Assembly (NCBI GenBank): GCA_963682055.1
Contig: OY821745.1
Coordinates: forward strand, 30,501,342 to 30,565,341
DNA length: 64,000 nt
Direction: 5' to 3'
Source: Primula veris
Taxonomy: Eukaryota > Streptophyta > Magnoliopsida > Ericales > Primulaceae
The notes under the pieces are model-generated. The model was not told the DNA's origin. It made no database searches and was given only the letters and a program-made list of their open reading frames with translations. Position 1 is the first letter of the stretch. Each line of letters starts with the position of its first letter. Made by a program: the position numbers and the translations under genes. Below, one piece after another: positions 1 through 13,665 of this stretch.

Positions 1-62
1 AACAGAAAGAAAATATTTCCGTAGACAAAATTACAGAAAAAAGTAAATATTAGAAACCAAAC

Positions 63-3000
63 CAAAGAGGCCGGCATAGGGTCGAGTATGATGAAGAGGA
101 GTTTGTAGCTGCATTCTGGTTTTCACAAGCCACAGAGGATTCGTACACAAACTGACCTGTGATTATAGTAATTATTAAACGTCTTACTATTTCAAAAGGA
201 AGCGGGGGGGGGCAGCAATTTGTATTTAATTACTGCTGCAGCATTAACCAATTGCATATGTCCACGTGTATCCATTTTTTAGGAACCGTACACCTGATTA
301 ATGCTCTGCTAGTAATGGAACTTTCAATTTCTCTTTCTTCCCAAATACTCCGAAATACCTCATCAAATCGAAATACTCCGTAATATTCACTCACTCTCAA
401 TTTCTCCTAAAGCTTTAAAATTAAACTTTTTAACAAAATTAGAACTCATCTAAGATAGATCCAACCACAAAAGTTTTACAAAGAAAAAACACAACTTAGG
501 AATCTGAAAAACTAGGTTTTATTTGGATTACTTATAATCCTTAACTTATGATTCATATTGTCAGTTTGGGATTTTCGGCCATCAGATCGATCACCAGTGC
601 AAAAAAAATATTTGTTCTTAAAACCCATTTTTTTAAAGGAAAAAAACCCAATCGGACTCCCAATATTTGATTGACAATGACAAAAGGGTATTAGTTGAAG
701 AATTTGATCTTCAATATTTTATATAAAATCATCACAAATGAATTTATTTACAAAATGGGTAATACTAATTGATTTGAGAATAAACGATTTTGAGAGAGAG
801 AGAGAGAGTTATTGAACCAGTACAAGAGATAGATGTTTTGATTAGCTATGATGCGCTCACCAAAATCAAATTGCATCTCAGCCATTTATTGTAATTAAAC
901 ACAAATTGCTGCCCCCCCGCTTCCATTTCAAAATGCGACTAAAACTAGGACAAAAAAGTAATGATAACCTATATTCTCTGACAGGACTCGTTTTGAAAAA
1001 AGAAACTAAAACATTGGACTCGTTTTGAAAAAAGAAACTAAAACATTATCAAGCATGGGATGAACATGCAATGTGTATTTCAACAATGGGGCACAGGCAA
1101 GTGACCTTTCTCTGGAAACAATTTTATTAATGTTTCTAAACGCATAACATAGTGATTCTCAATTTCGAAGTCAACATCATATGCTAAGTTCTGAATTGAT
1201 TAATGGTACTTTAATTGCCAAAAAAGGGTTCATATACTGACCAAAGCTCCCGCTTCTGCAGCCGATGCAAGGTGAAGACCTGGAGTTAGCTTCTCGTGGC
1301 TCTTTGAATACCGTTGTTTGGCTTTACTATAGCTATTAAAAAAAGATGTTTTAGATTTCACGGCCAACAAAGAATTTAAGGGAGAAAACAATTAAAACCA
1401 GAAAAACACAACGAAAAAAGAGAGAGATAAATGAAAGAAGGCCGCAAGTCAAGGCCAACATATATTAAAATAAGTGTTGCTTGATTTTCTTACTTGAAAC
1501 TGTTGAGCCGAACAATAGATAAATAAGTTTTACGCACAAAACCTATATGTTACCGCATACTTTTACATTTTAAACAAGTACAAGAGAAAGACTGTTCAAA
1601 ATGAAGGTAATTAAGCGAATTATAATCATTAATGCAGTTCTATAAAAAGACTAGAAACATTACAAACAAGCAATTGTAAAGTTGAACATATACTTACAAG
1701 AAGAAGTACAAACCCCATGATATAGTTGATCCGAGTACCGCTGGATGAAAACCGGCATAAAGGCCCCTAAGACCCTAAACATAAGACACCAAAACCGTTT
1801 AAATTTTGTCAACAATGGAACTTTTACCAAAAGTGACCTAAATATAAACTGGGGAGCAACTCCCTGACAGTCAGATATTACAATTAGCCGAAAATTAAGA
1901 TGTTTTAGTAAATCAACAACAATCCAGAACACTTAAAAAGAGGGCAAATATTCATGTGACTCTATTCCTTTATTAATAATCTCAAGTTCGTCCCATCTTG
2001 ACTCACATATACATTTGTACCTAAAATGAAACACCAAGCAATATATCAGGTTGTTTGCTGTTGCTTCCAAGCTCTGTTTGCTTATGCGGATTGGGATGTT
2101 CAGTTTTAAGCTGAACTTTATTTATTTCCTATCGTTAATAAGCTAAAAGTTTTAAGTTGCATTCATCATCTTTTCTCTTAGTCTGAGTTTCTAAGCAATA
2201 ATTAAAAAGATGCAAGGAAACAAACAGTGGTTGTTTGGCTGTCTAGCTTTTACGGAAAAATTATGCGCGTTAACGAAAAATGTTGGATTGACCCAACTTT
2301 TCATTCAGTTTGGAAAAATGCTACTCCCTCCGTTCCGAAATGTTTGCCCATCTTTCCTTTTTAGGAAGTTCCATATTGTTTGTCCCTTTTACAAAAGTCA
2401 ATTAAAAAGTTAATAAATGTTCCCATTTTAACTTTAGTTATACTTTTGACATCAAATCTTAATTTAATGCATAAGGGTATAATAGGTATTTGAGCAATTA
2501 GACAAAACAATAATTGCATGTCTATAAAAATTTCCCTTCCCAATGATGGACAAACATTTCGGAATGGAAGGAGTATTATTTTTGCTCCAAAAAAGTGTTA
2601 GCAAACTACTACTTAGGCCTTGTCTGGTTGCAGCTAGCAAGCTCGAGCTTTTTTTATTTCATTAAAAATCTTGACTGCCTTTAGTTGATAAGCTTCTGGT
2701 TATTTAGCGTGAATAAACTTAGAAGCTTTAAGCTCTATGAACGCAATTTTTTTTCTTAACCTCAGAGAAGCAGTACCAAACAAGCCCCAAGTCTACCATT
2801 CTCCACACAATTGGTGAGAACTAAGGTTTGGCAACCATACTTAATATAGCTAAACTCCTATGAATTTCTTATAAAAGTAGAAGCTTTAATCAGGTTTGAT
2901 CCAATGTTTTTTTCAGTTTGAAGCTAGAATTTTTGCTCAAGAGTTAATACCAAACAATTTAAGCTGTGTCTGGTTGCAGCTTTTAAGCTCAGGTTTTCTT

Positions 3001-4909
3001 TTTCCATAAAAACTCCATTGCAATTGATTACTAGTCTTTGACGTGTAGAATCTGTAACCTTTTTTGGCTGTACGAACCCATATTTTTCTCAACCTCAAAA
3101 ACCAACTTATACACTTAAAAAACACCAAATAAACCCAAAGTCTACCATCTTCATACAATTATTGACAACCAGCAATTCATTTCATTAAAATGTCACTTGA
3201 TTAAGCAATTTTACCTAAGGATTAAACAACAAGGGTACATATAGCTTTGGGTTTATTCCGAACTACTTTCTAAAAACTTTGCAGGCAGACTGAAAAATGT
3301 AAAAGCATTAAATACATCCATACACACAGAGACTGTAGCAACGCATAAAAATCATAGAACGGTCTGAACGAAAAAATAGCGACATATTCTATCCATTTTG
3401 GTGAACATTTTCTTTATTATTGAAAATAACGGGGCACTGATACAGAGTTGGCTGGATCGTCAAAGAATGAAACAACAAGAGCAACCAAAATAACTTTAGC
3501 AGACAGATCTATAAAAAAATTACTAGCATTAACATACAAATAATATATTTATATATAGAGAGCTGCATAAAAATTTGGCAGAACCTCAGTACGAGTAATG
3601 GACCAAAGAGCTTGAGGCGTGTTCCTGTAGGCAGGTAGGGTTGAGGTTCGTCCATCGCTAACTAATAAACATTAAGCAAAATCAGCTCAGTAAATACACA
3701 GGGACAGCTTGACATCAGCTTTTTTTGGTCAAAATGCTGCTTAAAATGATTTGTCATCACCTTAGTTTCTTTTTACTTGTAAGTGACTTATACTCTATTT
3801 TTACCTATAAGTCATTTTTAACTTATTTAATTACATAGTGACTTCTAACTAAACAAGAAAATTTTATTAAAAACTTCTATATTTTCACACAAAAAAAATC
3901 AATGAAAAAGCTAGAAAAGCAACAAATTCCCAGCTTTTACACTTAGTAGCTTTTTCGATCCAAAAGCTAGCATTTAAAAACGTCAAAAAGCTAGCAATCC
4001 AAATACCCCTAGTTTCTTCAAGCAAAAAACTAACCAAGAAAAAACAGGGTTGCTAAATAGGCATCTATAGTACATACACATATAAATTGCACAATGTATC
4101 GCAAACTTCTACTTTGCACAATTTTTTCAATGAAAAAGCTAGAAAAGCATCAAAATTCCCAGCTTTTACACTTAATAGGTTTTACGACCCAAAAGCTAGC
4201 ATTTTAAAAAGGTCAAAAAGCTAGCAATCCAAACACCCCTAGTTTTCTCAAACAAAAAACTACGAAAAAAGGGTTGCCAGAATGCCAAATACCCCCTCAG
4301 TGAAATAGTTTCATACTTTCCATTTACAGATGTCCGTCACGTCCCAAAATAAGCATACACATACCTTTTCTCACTAGTTTTTCATTTTTTATTTTTCGAA
4401 ATACCATCTTTCGGTAATTAAATCATATCAAATTTACACTTATTGTTTTGAACCTTTCAACGTTTTCATACTTTTTCCTTGAATTAAGTGAAATTGTTCC
4501 GAATCCTTAAATATCACAATTTCCAAAACAGTACACTTATTTAAGGACGGAAGGAGAAAAACACAATACCAATGCGGAAGCTAGATAGACACTACCGGAG
4601 GACACGATAAACCCGTCAATATTTATACTGTACAGCAATTTTATAGTAGTTTATAACATGAAATTTTACTTGTGAAAATTAATCATTTGTCACCCTCCCT
4701 CATATTTGTTATTACTCGTACTCGCTGGCTTCGCCCCTACAAAACTCCGCTTTTTTTATGTGTATAGTCAATAGAGAGAGAGGGAGACCTTGAAACCGGG
4801 TGCGTACGACATCGAGAGGATGAGAGAAAGCAACGGTGGCGAGTCCCGCTAAAGCACCTGCCGTTGCGTTCTCCCATTGCCACTCCGCTGATTTCATTAT
4901 CCCCGCCAT
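63..4909 (-). CDS. FOLT1: Mitochondrial carrier of the folate transporter type, 5' part (exons 1-5), runs off the left edge
   Basis: Exons read on the minus strand: 4909-4789, 3661-3585, 1774-1698, 1332-1242 and 156-63, all with GT-AG sites and matching phases (153 codons seen). Peptides include WQWENATAGALAG, HPLDVVRTRFQ, GLRGLYAGFHPAVLGSTISW, LHLASAAEAGAL and NPLWLVKTRMQLQTPLH. These follow the plant FOLT1 order from memory. PLDVVRTR and NPLWLVKTR are the first two mitochondrial-carrier signatures (P-x-D/E-x-x-K/R); the second has W instead of an acidic residue, as I recall for FOLT1. Family role: a six-helix inner-membrane or plastid-envelope carrier moving folates. The start at 4909 has a good context; a second ATG four codons later is also possible. 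The last donor (after 63) is inferred. The remaining half of the protein lies outside the window. Introns carry several MITE-like elements listed separately. Confidence 0.88.
186..937. repeat. Inverted-repeat (MITE-like) element inside FOLT1 intron 4
   Basis: About 44 bp near 190-233, containing GGAAGCGGGGGGGGCAGCAA, return inverted near 890-935. The G-run (C-run on the right) and the adjoining TTTAATTAC match between the arms. The 650 bp between the arms has no gene. This looks like a terminal-inverted-repeat element; no clear target duplication was found, so its edges are approximate. Confidence 0.6.
984..1047. repeat. 32-bp perfect tandem duplication
   Basis: The unit starting GGACTCGTTTTG and ending AAACATT occurs twice back to back at 984-1015 and 1016-1047 without a visible difference, so it is a recent slippage or duplication within FOLT1 intron 4. 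Confidence 0.9.
2334..2573. mobile_element. Stowaway-like MITE in FOLT1 intron 2
   Basis: The 240-bp element starts CTCCCTCCGTTCCGAAATG and ends with its near-inverse CATTTCGGAATGGAAGGAG. It is flanked on both sides by TA (2332-2333 and 2574-2575), the duplication expected for Tc1/mariner-type Stowaway MITEs. It has no coding capacity. Confidence 0.8.
2600..3160. repeat. Two diverged copies of a short dispersed repeat in FOLT1 intron 2
   Basis: Sequence around 2612-2760 (CTTGTCTGGTTGCAGC, then AGCTCGAG and a T-run) recurs near 2963-3120 (TGTGTCTGGTTGCAGC and AGCTCAGG with a T-run). Such 'TGTCTGGTTGCAGC' ends resemble hAT-type MITEs. Edges were not resolved. Confidence 0.4.
3899..4279. repeat. 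Direct duplication of about 155 bp in FOLT1 intron 1
   Basis: Sequence 3899-4056 (AATGAAAAAGCTAGAAAAGC, then AGCTTTTACACTTA and AAAGCTAGCAATCCAAA) returns in the same orientation at 4127-4279 with a few changes. The 70-bp spacer is different. The copies may be LTR-less fragments of one repeat or a local segmental duplication. Confidence 0.8.
4331..4555. mobile_element. MITE-like element with CCGTC-type inverted ends
   Basis: The left end TCCGTCACGTCCCAAAATAA pairs with the right end TTATTTAAGGACGGAAGGAG. The length (about 225 bp) and ends resemble the Stowaway-like elements at 2334 and 51774, but the termini are more degraded. Confidence 0.55.
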
Positions 4910-4914
4910 TCCTT

Positions 4915-4936
4915 ATATATACATATATTTATATAT

Positions 4937-4975
<39 letters not shown>

Positions 4976-5014
4976 CTATAGAGAGTTCATATATGTATTT
5001 AGAGAGAGAGAGAG
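4915..5014. repeat. TA-rich and AG microsatellites directly upstream of the FOLT1 start
   Basis: Imperfect TA repeats (4915-4975) begin within about 10 bp of the FOLT1 ATG on its 5' side, followed by an (AG)n tract at 5001-5014. They therefore fall in the 5' leader or core promoter of the gene, where length variation could affect expression. That effect is inference. Confidence 0.85.
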
Positions 5015-5085
5015 ATGAATCGCAGGTTTGCTTGCAGTGGGAGAAAGAAATAACGTGGAGGAAATTATTAATACGTTGGGTAAGT

Positions 5086-6560
5086 TCCGGTTTGATCATT
5101 TTTTGTAAAATGGAAACCGAAATGAGCATATTTTTCCGATTCGTTTTTTTTGTTTGGGTATTTTTATTTTTTGAATCGAACCGGAACGGGTTTTTTCGGT
5201 CCGGTTTTGATTTTTTCGGTTATTTGTCGGTTTTTTTTTTGTTTTTTTGTTTTTTTTGGGTTTTTCGATTTTTTTCGGTTTCGGTCTTTTTCGTTCGGTT
5301 CGATTTTTTCGGGTTTTCGTCCAACCCGTATGGGCTATTTTGTACCGATTTGTACAAATCGATTTTTAAATCGAACAAAACCAGTTGGTATCGAAATTTT
5401 GATATACCGAAAAGTCGGTTTGGCTATACCGTACCGTTCTGAAGAAACTGATTGGATTCCGGTACAAAACTGATTAGACCTGTACATTACCGTACCGAAC
5501 CGAATTTATAATGTCATTAAAAATAAGCTTATATATCATAAATATATCATTCTATTATAATAAGTCAACCCAAGTCAAAATGAGGCTGTCCAATTTAACC
5601 ATTTTTTTACAAAAATACCCCTAAACTTTTTTATTAGTTATAATAATATCATGCTCACATAAAAAAATAAAAAAATAAAATAAAAAATAACAAGTAATAA
5701 TATTATGTGTCCCTCTTTAACAACCAAACATTCTTTTAAGTCTTATAATATATTTTTTTGTATTATCCATGTATTTATATCATAACTACACTTATTTTTT
5801 ATATTTTATTTACATTGCGCGTCACACACGCAACACGTGAGGTACGATTAATAGTAATAGTATAAGATATTTCCTAGTTCACTCAATTACCTTAAATGTT
5901 ACAAACTAATTCCAATCATGTATATTTCAATATTTGATTGAGTAAATTGAGTAATTATATAGCTATAAATCATTTCACAAAATAAAAACATTGCCATACA
6001 TATTACAAATTATTCAAATTCAATGACTTCAAGCTTTGGTTTTATAAGTTTTTGTGTTTCTATTATGTTAATATAAGTAAACTCAAGAAAAGTTGAGACC
6101 GTTCAATTTTGTTCAATTTTTTCAAAAATACTCTCACCCTATTTTAATAATTATCAATGTACCTAATCTAATTAATTAATAATTTATGTTCACTATATTT
6201 TCTTAATTACAGATATAGTCTAAATTAATTAACAATTCGTTTTAACCTGCATAACTATAATAAATGATACCAAATCTGAATATTATGTTCAAAATAAAAT
6301 ATATTACGAGATTTATGTCATTACGCGTCTCACACGCAACGCGTGGGTAACTTTTACTAGTTTTTCTATATTACAGGACTACAAGGTCTAACATTTTCTA
6401 ATATTGGTATAAAATCGATATCGAACCGATATTGTTGGTATACCGATTTGTTTGGTTCGCTAATGGTACTGATTTTTGAAAACCAAACTAGTTCGGTATG
6501 GTATTAGTATTGGTATGGGTTCAAAAAGGTCGGTACCGAACCGATGTCACCCCTATATAA
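5086..6560. repeat. GGTTCGG-type low-complexity repeat split by AT-rich, Helitron-like DNA
   Basis: Sequence at 5086-5510 and again at 6400-6560 is full of degenerate GGTTCGGT, TTTTCGGTT and GGTACCGAACCG words, a type of dispersed plant repeat. The two blocks are separated by about 850 bp of AT-rich DNA. That middle part ends in a Helitron-like terminus and may be an insertion into the repeat. Open frames here are compositional and not genes. Confidence 0.5.
6319..6360 (+). mobile_element. Putative Helitron 3' terminus
   Basis: A short hairpin (ACGCG... loop ...CGCGT, 6322-6343) is followed about 13 nt later by CTAG at 6357-6360, and then by T. This is the layout of Helitron 3' ends: a hairpin, a short spacer, CTRR, and insertion before T. 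A related but more degraded hairpin lies at 5816-5840. The 5' TC end was not fixed and no Rep/helicase gene is present, so this would be a non-autonomous copy. Confidence 0.45.
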
Positions 6561-6683
6561 TTTAACATTTGAACTATGTAAATAAATTTTGAAAATTTTC
6601 ATTTTAGCTATTTAGTTACATGTTCAAAACCGGTCAAAGTTACACATGTTTTCACATATGACTTATAAAGTGGGACGGAGGAA
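6551..6683. mobile_element. Partial MITE related to the copy at 51774
   Basis: The stretch TTTAACATTTGAACTATGT and the end GGGACGGAGGAAGTA match the element in the SFH intron, but the other terminal repeat is missing. It is a truncated copy. Confidence 0.5.
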
Positions 6684-6699
6684 GTAACTAATATTACTC

Positions 6700-7080
6700 G
6701 TTTAAATATATTTTTGTATATACATGTTTCGCTTCGTTTGATTTTTCGGGTTGCTCGTTTTTGTTTCGTTTTCGTGACGAATTAAATAAATGAAACTCAG
6801 TTTTCGCCTTGTCAAAAAATAGAAAATTTCAATCTCTGTTTCGTTTCGTGAATTAAAATTTATTGTTCGTTTTAAATCATTTGGAGATAGTTTTCGAATT
6901 GTTTAGGATCCCGTGTAACCGAGTGGATCTCAAACAAATAGGAGAAAAATATAAATTAATTGTCTGAATGATGTAAATAAACAAAATACATAACGGTTGA
7001 ATAATACAATGCGATTATGAAGCCACATATTTGTATTTATAAGTTTTATTGATTGTAAAAACAATTTCTTACAATTCATC

Positions 7081-7120
<40 letters not shown>

Positions 7121-8984
7121 TGTGTGTAAACGAAAATAAAATTTCACTATGATCATGATCGTCTCGTTTACTAAATGAACGTTATATTCATCTTTGTTTT
7201 CATTTCATTTACTAAGAAACGAACATGAGCGGAGCTCTTACCGAAACGAGCTTTCGTTTCGTTACCACCTTTAGTGGCCGGTAACAGATTTTACTTCCGG
7301 TGCCTTGGAAAATATTTCTATAATTCAACAAAATCTTGAATTTCGATTTTTCGATTTTTCGATTTTTTTAGTTTTTTGGCCTAAAATCTTATTTTTAAAA
7401 GCCAAACTATCTGATCTAACGTTTGTTCAAACACCACGGAAGTTGTAAGAGCTTGGGATTTTAATGATTTTCACTGCTCCAAACGCCTGTAACCAAACGG
7501 AGGGGAGGGTGGCTTCACGTTTTTGGAGTTACCCCGCATTTTCAACATTAAAAAGACAAAATAATTAACCTTTTCGAAATCAATGTTGTGAATGTACTGT
7601 TAAAAATTGTTTTATAATTCTTTTTTGCATTAAATTTTTTAATTGGCTTTTTTTTTTTAATTAATGGGAAAAAAATTTAGAAAGTGTCAAACTTTCTGTT
7701 TTTCAAAGTTGGCATGTTAGAAATTAATACAAAGTCATTGTTTTTCACAAAATATAGGGGAAAAAATCAAAATATTATTAAATGAAAATAAGAAGTGTAT
7801 CCCTAACTTACCAAAAGGGGGGGTGTGTCACTCCCGCTCCCTTTTTCTATGTCGTGTACCAAAACGTAAAATATTTGGTCAACAGTATGTTCTTGTAAAA
7901 TGGTGCAATTAATACCAAAATAATTAAGGAACATGAACTTATTACCTATAACCTATTACCTATACACGACACGACATCACACATGATAAAAATTCCATAC
8001 AAAGAAGAAAATATATATATACCAACAGCTAGATCCATTGGGTATGTCTCGTCGTCTCGATCAACTGCATGTGCGACTACTGATCTGCTAGTACCGGAAC
8101 GAGAGGTCAGGACACCAAAATTAAGAAGAATAATGATATTACTCGTTTTAACTAAGACGTGATAATTTGAAGTACGAGATTCAAATGTTATGAGATTGTA
8201 ACCATCAATCTTCATTTCGCACCGAGTATTCATATAAGCTCAGGGCCGACGTTGATGCACGTATCGGATGTGCTAGTACATTGGAGCCATCACTTGAAAA
8301 TTTATAATGTACTATTTTTAAATTCACTTTCATCTTGTTCATTTTTCTTTTCTTTTTGTTGCATATATAATATCTAGTTAGTTTGTAAAAAACTTGAAGT
8401 GTTCAACGTTTAAACTTTAAACAATACGAAACATTCTTAAAGCCCTCATTGGTTGCTACTTGGTACTTTCTTATGAGCCAGGCTCTTCTCTCTCGTGATG
8501 ATTTTGTATAGTTCGTAAATGTAGGTCGGTGCGGAATCTTACATTTACTGAGGGAATAAAAGTTTAAGCTAAACCGTTTGAACATCTGAAATATGGTTAC
8601 TGCTAGAAAATTTAGAATACTAGCCCACTGTCTTTTTCGATATTTTAATTCTTTTTAGATGTAATGAATTATCAATCCTTTTGTATTACCCGTTTATTCT
8701 TTGCATAATATCTAAATCCAGCTATTTTCATCTTAGAAGGTGGTAAAAACAATTTTCAGGAGATTCAAGTTTCATTAACTCTTGACAATAGTTCAAATAT
8801 TTTTCGAGATTAAACGTACAATTTAGCATACTTCCCACCATTACGGTGGCTATTACAGTTTGGATACACGTAAAAACAAAAAGAAAGGATACACGTAATA
8901 AAGACTTGTGAAATCGAGAAAACATCTGTAATCATAAATCATAATACAGTCACCTTCCGAGTTTATCCACCATCATCAGGGATT
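6700..8984. other. Intergenic DNA between peroxidase and FOLT1
   Basis: No gene recognised. It holds a 34-bp (AT)n tract at 7084-7117, T-rich simple sequence near 7340-7380, and short open frames with no family resemblance (for example 7946-8233, minus). The 3' flank of the peroxidase gene is at its right end. Confidence 0.6.
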
Positions 8985-10484
<1,500 letters not shown>

Positions 10485-10584
10485 TTCCTTCAAGAAGTTT
10501 CTTTTTTGCACTCACTTTGTGTTTAGGCAAAATCAAAGAAGACTTGATGTATGTTTGTGGTGATAGCTTAGATTGGCAAGTAAG

Positions 10585-10592
10585 TATATAAA
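10585..10592 (-). promoter_or_regulatory. Likely TATA box of the peroxidase gene
   Basis: TATATAAA on the plus strand here reads TTTATATA on the gene strand, about 100 bp upstream of the peroxidase ATG, a normal distance for a plant core promoter plus short leader. Confidence 0.5.
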
Positions 10593-10599
10593 GAGGATA

Positions 10600-11470
10600 C
10601 TATATGAAGTGGTTTTTTAAAGGGAAAGGGAAAATAATTATGGAGTTGGTTGAAGTTTCTGTAAATGGAATAGTTGTGAACTAATGGTATAGTAAGTAGA
10701 TAAGCAAATATTGGGATTAGCTGAAATTATTAGCTAAATTGTAGTTTAAGATTTCTGATATGGATCCTTGATTGGCCTTTGCCTTCATATTAGTTCCCTT
10801 GGAAAAGGAATCGTTCAGCTGAAATTATGAACTCAAACATTGGAAATTTTACCTTTTCACCAGCCAAGATGAAATTTGCAAGTAAAAACGATGATTCGGG
10901 CGTATTTTATAATTGGTAATGGATAAAAAATTAATGTACAGTCGTAATTTCACCCATTGCGATTGTTGATGAAATGAATCAACTTGACGTCTTGTGCTAT
11001 ATGAACTTTTAAATTTGAATTCGTCAATCTATCATTTGCATTTAAAAAAAAATCATCTTGAGTTTTGTAGGTCTTGATGAAATATCAAAGAAAGCAATTT
11101 TTAATATTGTAAGTGTAGTTAATCGTTACATATATAAGATTTTAATTCAGGTTTTTTCTTGATAAACGCACATACTTTTTAATTTTGAAAGTACATATTA
11201 GTATTCTTTTGTTATAATAAGAAAACATTTTTTAGCTGTAAGAATTTAAAAGGAAAGGCAAACCAAACCTGACTAATTGATGCAGATTCAAATAATAAAA
11301 ATTGAAGTGATTTGAAGATTTTATATAATTAGTGTCTTTTTACTTTCATACGAGTACTTTACTATTTTCTCAGTGTCTAGATTAAGTTTGAGTTGTTCAA
11401 TATGTATTTTTTTCGTCTCGCAATTCACTTGGAAATTTTTTGGGTCTATTAAAAATATAAGTAGTTGATG
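10600..11470. other. Peroxidase upstream region, no gene seen
   Basis: AT-rich sequence without a recognisable open frame or repeat family. It would contain the peroxidase promoter. Confidence 0.5.
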
Positions 11471-12294
11471 TAACTTTTAGATAGAGTCGTTTTGGTTAAA
11501 CTTATTCAAAAGAGTGTGGTTTTCTTTTCGGAACTGAGTGTGGAACACTTACTTTACTTGGGTGTGGAACTCAAAGATCCACTCGTGGAAAATGTTATTT
11601 TTATTGTTTGTTTATCTTTTACGGGTTTGATTCTTAATGTTATATCGCTTTTTTTTTTATAAGAGTTAATAGTTTTTTACCCGGTCACTATAAAAATAAA
11701 AAAAGAGGTTTTATTTGGAAACAAAAATGGCTACCAATGATAAATGAATATGCTTGGCATAAGAGGAGTAATCGCGTTTCTCCGGTATTTGTTTATTACC
11801 GGCCTTATAAGCAACATTACCATATTATAGGCAATGGATATCTCTCTTAAGCAACATTCTTTAAGTTTATGGAATACTTCATTAAATTGGAATCATTACG
11901 GCATAGTTCCGACGTTTCTCAAAAGAATAGCACGGCGTTTCGGCATTTTGGTCCAATGACTTAATTATGTTTTACTCTTTCACCTTTGATACCCTTTTTT
12001 GCTCGACTTTTTTATTTTCGTCAAATTAGCAAGTGGCGTGTGATCCACCCTTTCGTTCTTTATCAATATATAATAATGTGCCAAATTAAATTATCCATAG
12101 TTTCAATTCCACATTAATAAATCCCAAAATGGCGGTGAATAATCAAATGACGTTGTACTCCTATTCAAAAAAACTATAGAAAAGATTGCTCTTTTTTTTT
12201 TTTAGTATTGACCCTGATTAAAAAGTGTTGACCCTTGACATTTGCCACTGTTGGAAGACACATGCATACATTCCAAAATAATATTTAATTTAAT

Positions 12295-12470
12295 AAGAAT
12301 TAAAAACTGTCATAAGTCTGTCATTAATTTAAAAAGATATCACAAATCTGTCACAAATTGATTAAACTGTTACAAAGCCGTCACAAAAACCGTCGCTAAT
12401 AAGCTCATACCAAAAAATACCGTCACTAATCCCATTGTTATTTAAGCATTTTTTTACGGTGATGTGAGCG
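12295..12470. repeat. CCGTCAC-rich segment resembling a transposon end
   Basis: Short words such as GTCACAAA, CCGTCGCTAA and CCGTCACTAA recur several times over about 170 bp. Repeated subterminal words of this kind are typical of CACTA or Mutator ends, but no partner end was found. Confidence 0.3.
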
Positions 12471-12729
12471 GGGTATATTTTATTTTAGTGATGATACTAT
12501 ATATTAACTTTAAACCCAATCAAACTAATTAACTTGACTATTAAAACCAATTTAAGTTTATATAATTGGGAAAGTGTTTTTTTTTTTTAGAAATAGAAGG
12601 AGGCAAGTTAGTCAAGACTTGTAGTTATACTTTTAATTTTTTTCTTGTTTCTTTTTATGTTTTGGCTACTTTAATTTCCGTAGGTGTTCAGCTGTTTACT
12701 TTTTTTCGACTCTATCTTTTGTTTAATGA

Positions 12730-12870
12730 AGGTTTGATTAAAATTAATTATGAAAATTTAAACTTTCTGTAAGCATGTCATTTTCGGTTCCTCTTTCTTG
12801 GACAAGGTTTGATTAAAATTAATTATGAAAATTTAAAGTTTCTAAGAGCATGCCCTTTTCGGTGCCCAAC
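12730..12870. repeat. Tandem duplication of about 75 bp
   Basis: The unit beginning GGTTTGATTAAAATTAATTA occurs at about 12730-12805 and again at 12806-12870, diverging only in the second half. Confidence 0.75.
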
Positions 12871-13099
12871 GACGAAGTCTGTTTCTTTTTTAAAACGGAG
12901 TGGTTAAAACAGTGACGGAACTAGAATATTGATGTGGGTGAAAATGAATTACATATGTAAAATACTTTTTGATAATGGGGGTGCTGAAAGCCTATAATGT
13001 CTAAATTTTCACTAAAATATATGAATTTTTTTAACTGTTTTATCTTGTATCTAAAATATGGGAAGCATTTTAACCTATATATAGTTACTCACATGTGTT

Positions 13100-13665
13100 A
13101 GTAATTTACGGATTTCAACCCGGCTCGACCTGACCCGACCTGCCACAGGTCGGATAAAAGTGCAATTCTATTCAGGTCGGGTCGGGTTTAAATGGGTAAA
13201 AGTGCAACTTAAAAAGTGAAGGTTAACACTCTACTCTCGCACTTCTATCTCTATCATCTATATTAAACTATCTCTGCTACAATAATAATAGAGAATATAC
13301 ATTTAAATTGGTAAAAGTATAAATTAACACTCTCTCTCTTTTCTCTCTCATATAAATTAAACTCTCTCATTTATAATTTAAATGGATAAAAGTACAATTT
13401 AATACTCTCTCTCCTCTCTTTCATATACATTAAACTCTCTGTTTTATACTATTTTTATATTATATTTATAAATCAAATGATTTTTTACTGTAGCTAATAA
13501 ATTTTCTTTGAAATATTTGACATTTATGAGATTTATTTTTTAAAAGAGAAAAAAAAATATTTTTAAAAAATGGATCAATGGGTTGGGTCGGGTCGAATTA
13601 AATAAGTAAAAGTGTGACTTTGTTCTCGGATCGGGTCGAGTTAAAACCCTCGAAATTAACATCGC
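13100..13665. repeat. GGTCGGGTC-flanked block with three degenerate tandem units
   Basis: The outer parts (13112-13190 and 13575-13655) contain GACCTGACCCGACC or GGGTCGGGTCGAA words in opposite senses. Between them lie three roughly 75-bp units, each with GGTAAAAGTGCAA-like starts and CTCTCTCTC-rich ends (about 13191-13450). The structure suggests an old inverted-repeat element. Confidence 0.45.

Noticed and set aside
4864..5473. Long Phe-rich open frames on the plus strand
   Set aside because: They result from T-rich GGTTCGG-type repeat DNA and overlap FOLT1 exon 1 on the other strand; no domain is visible.
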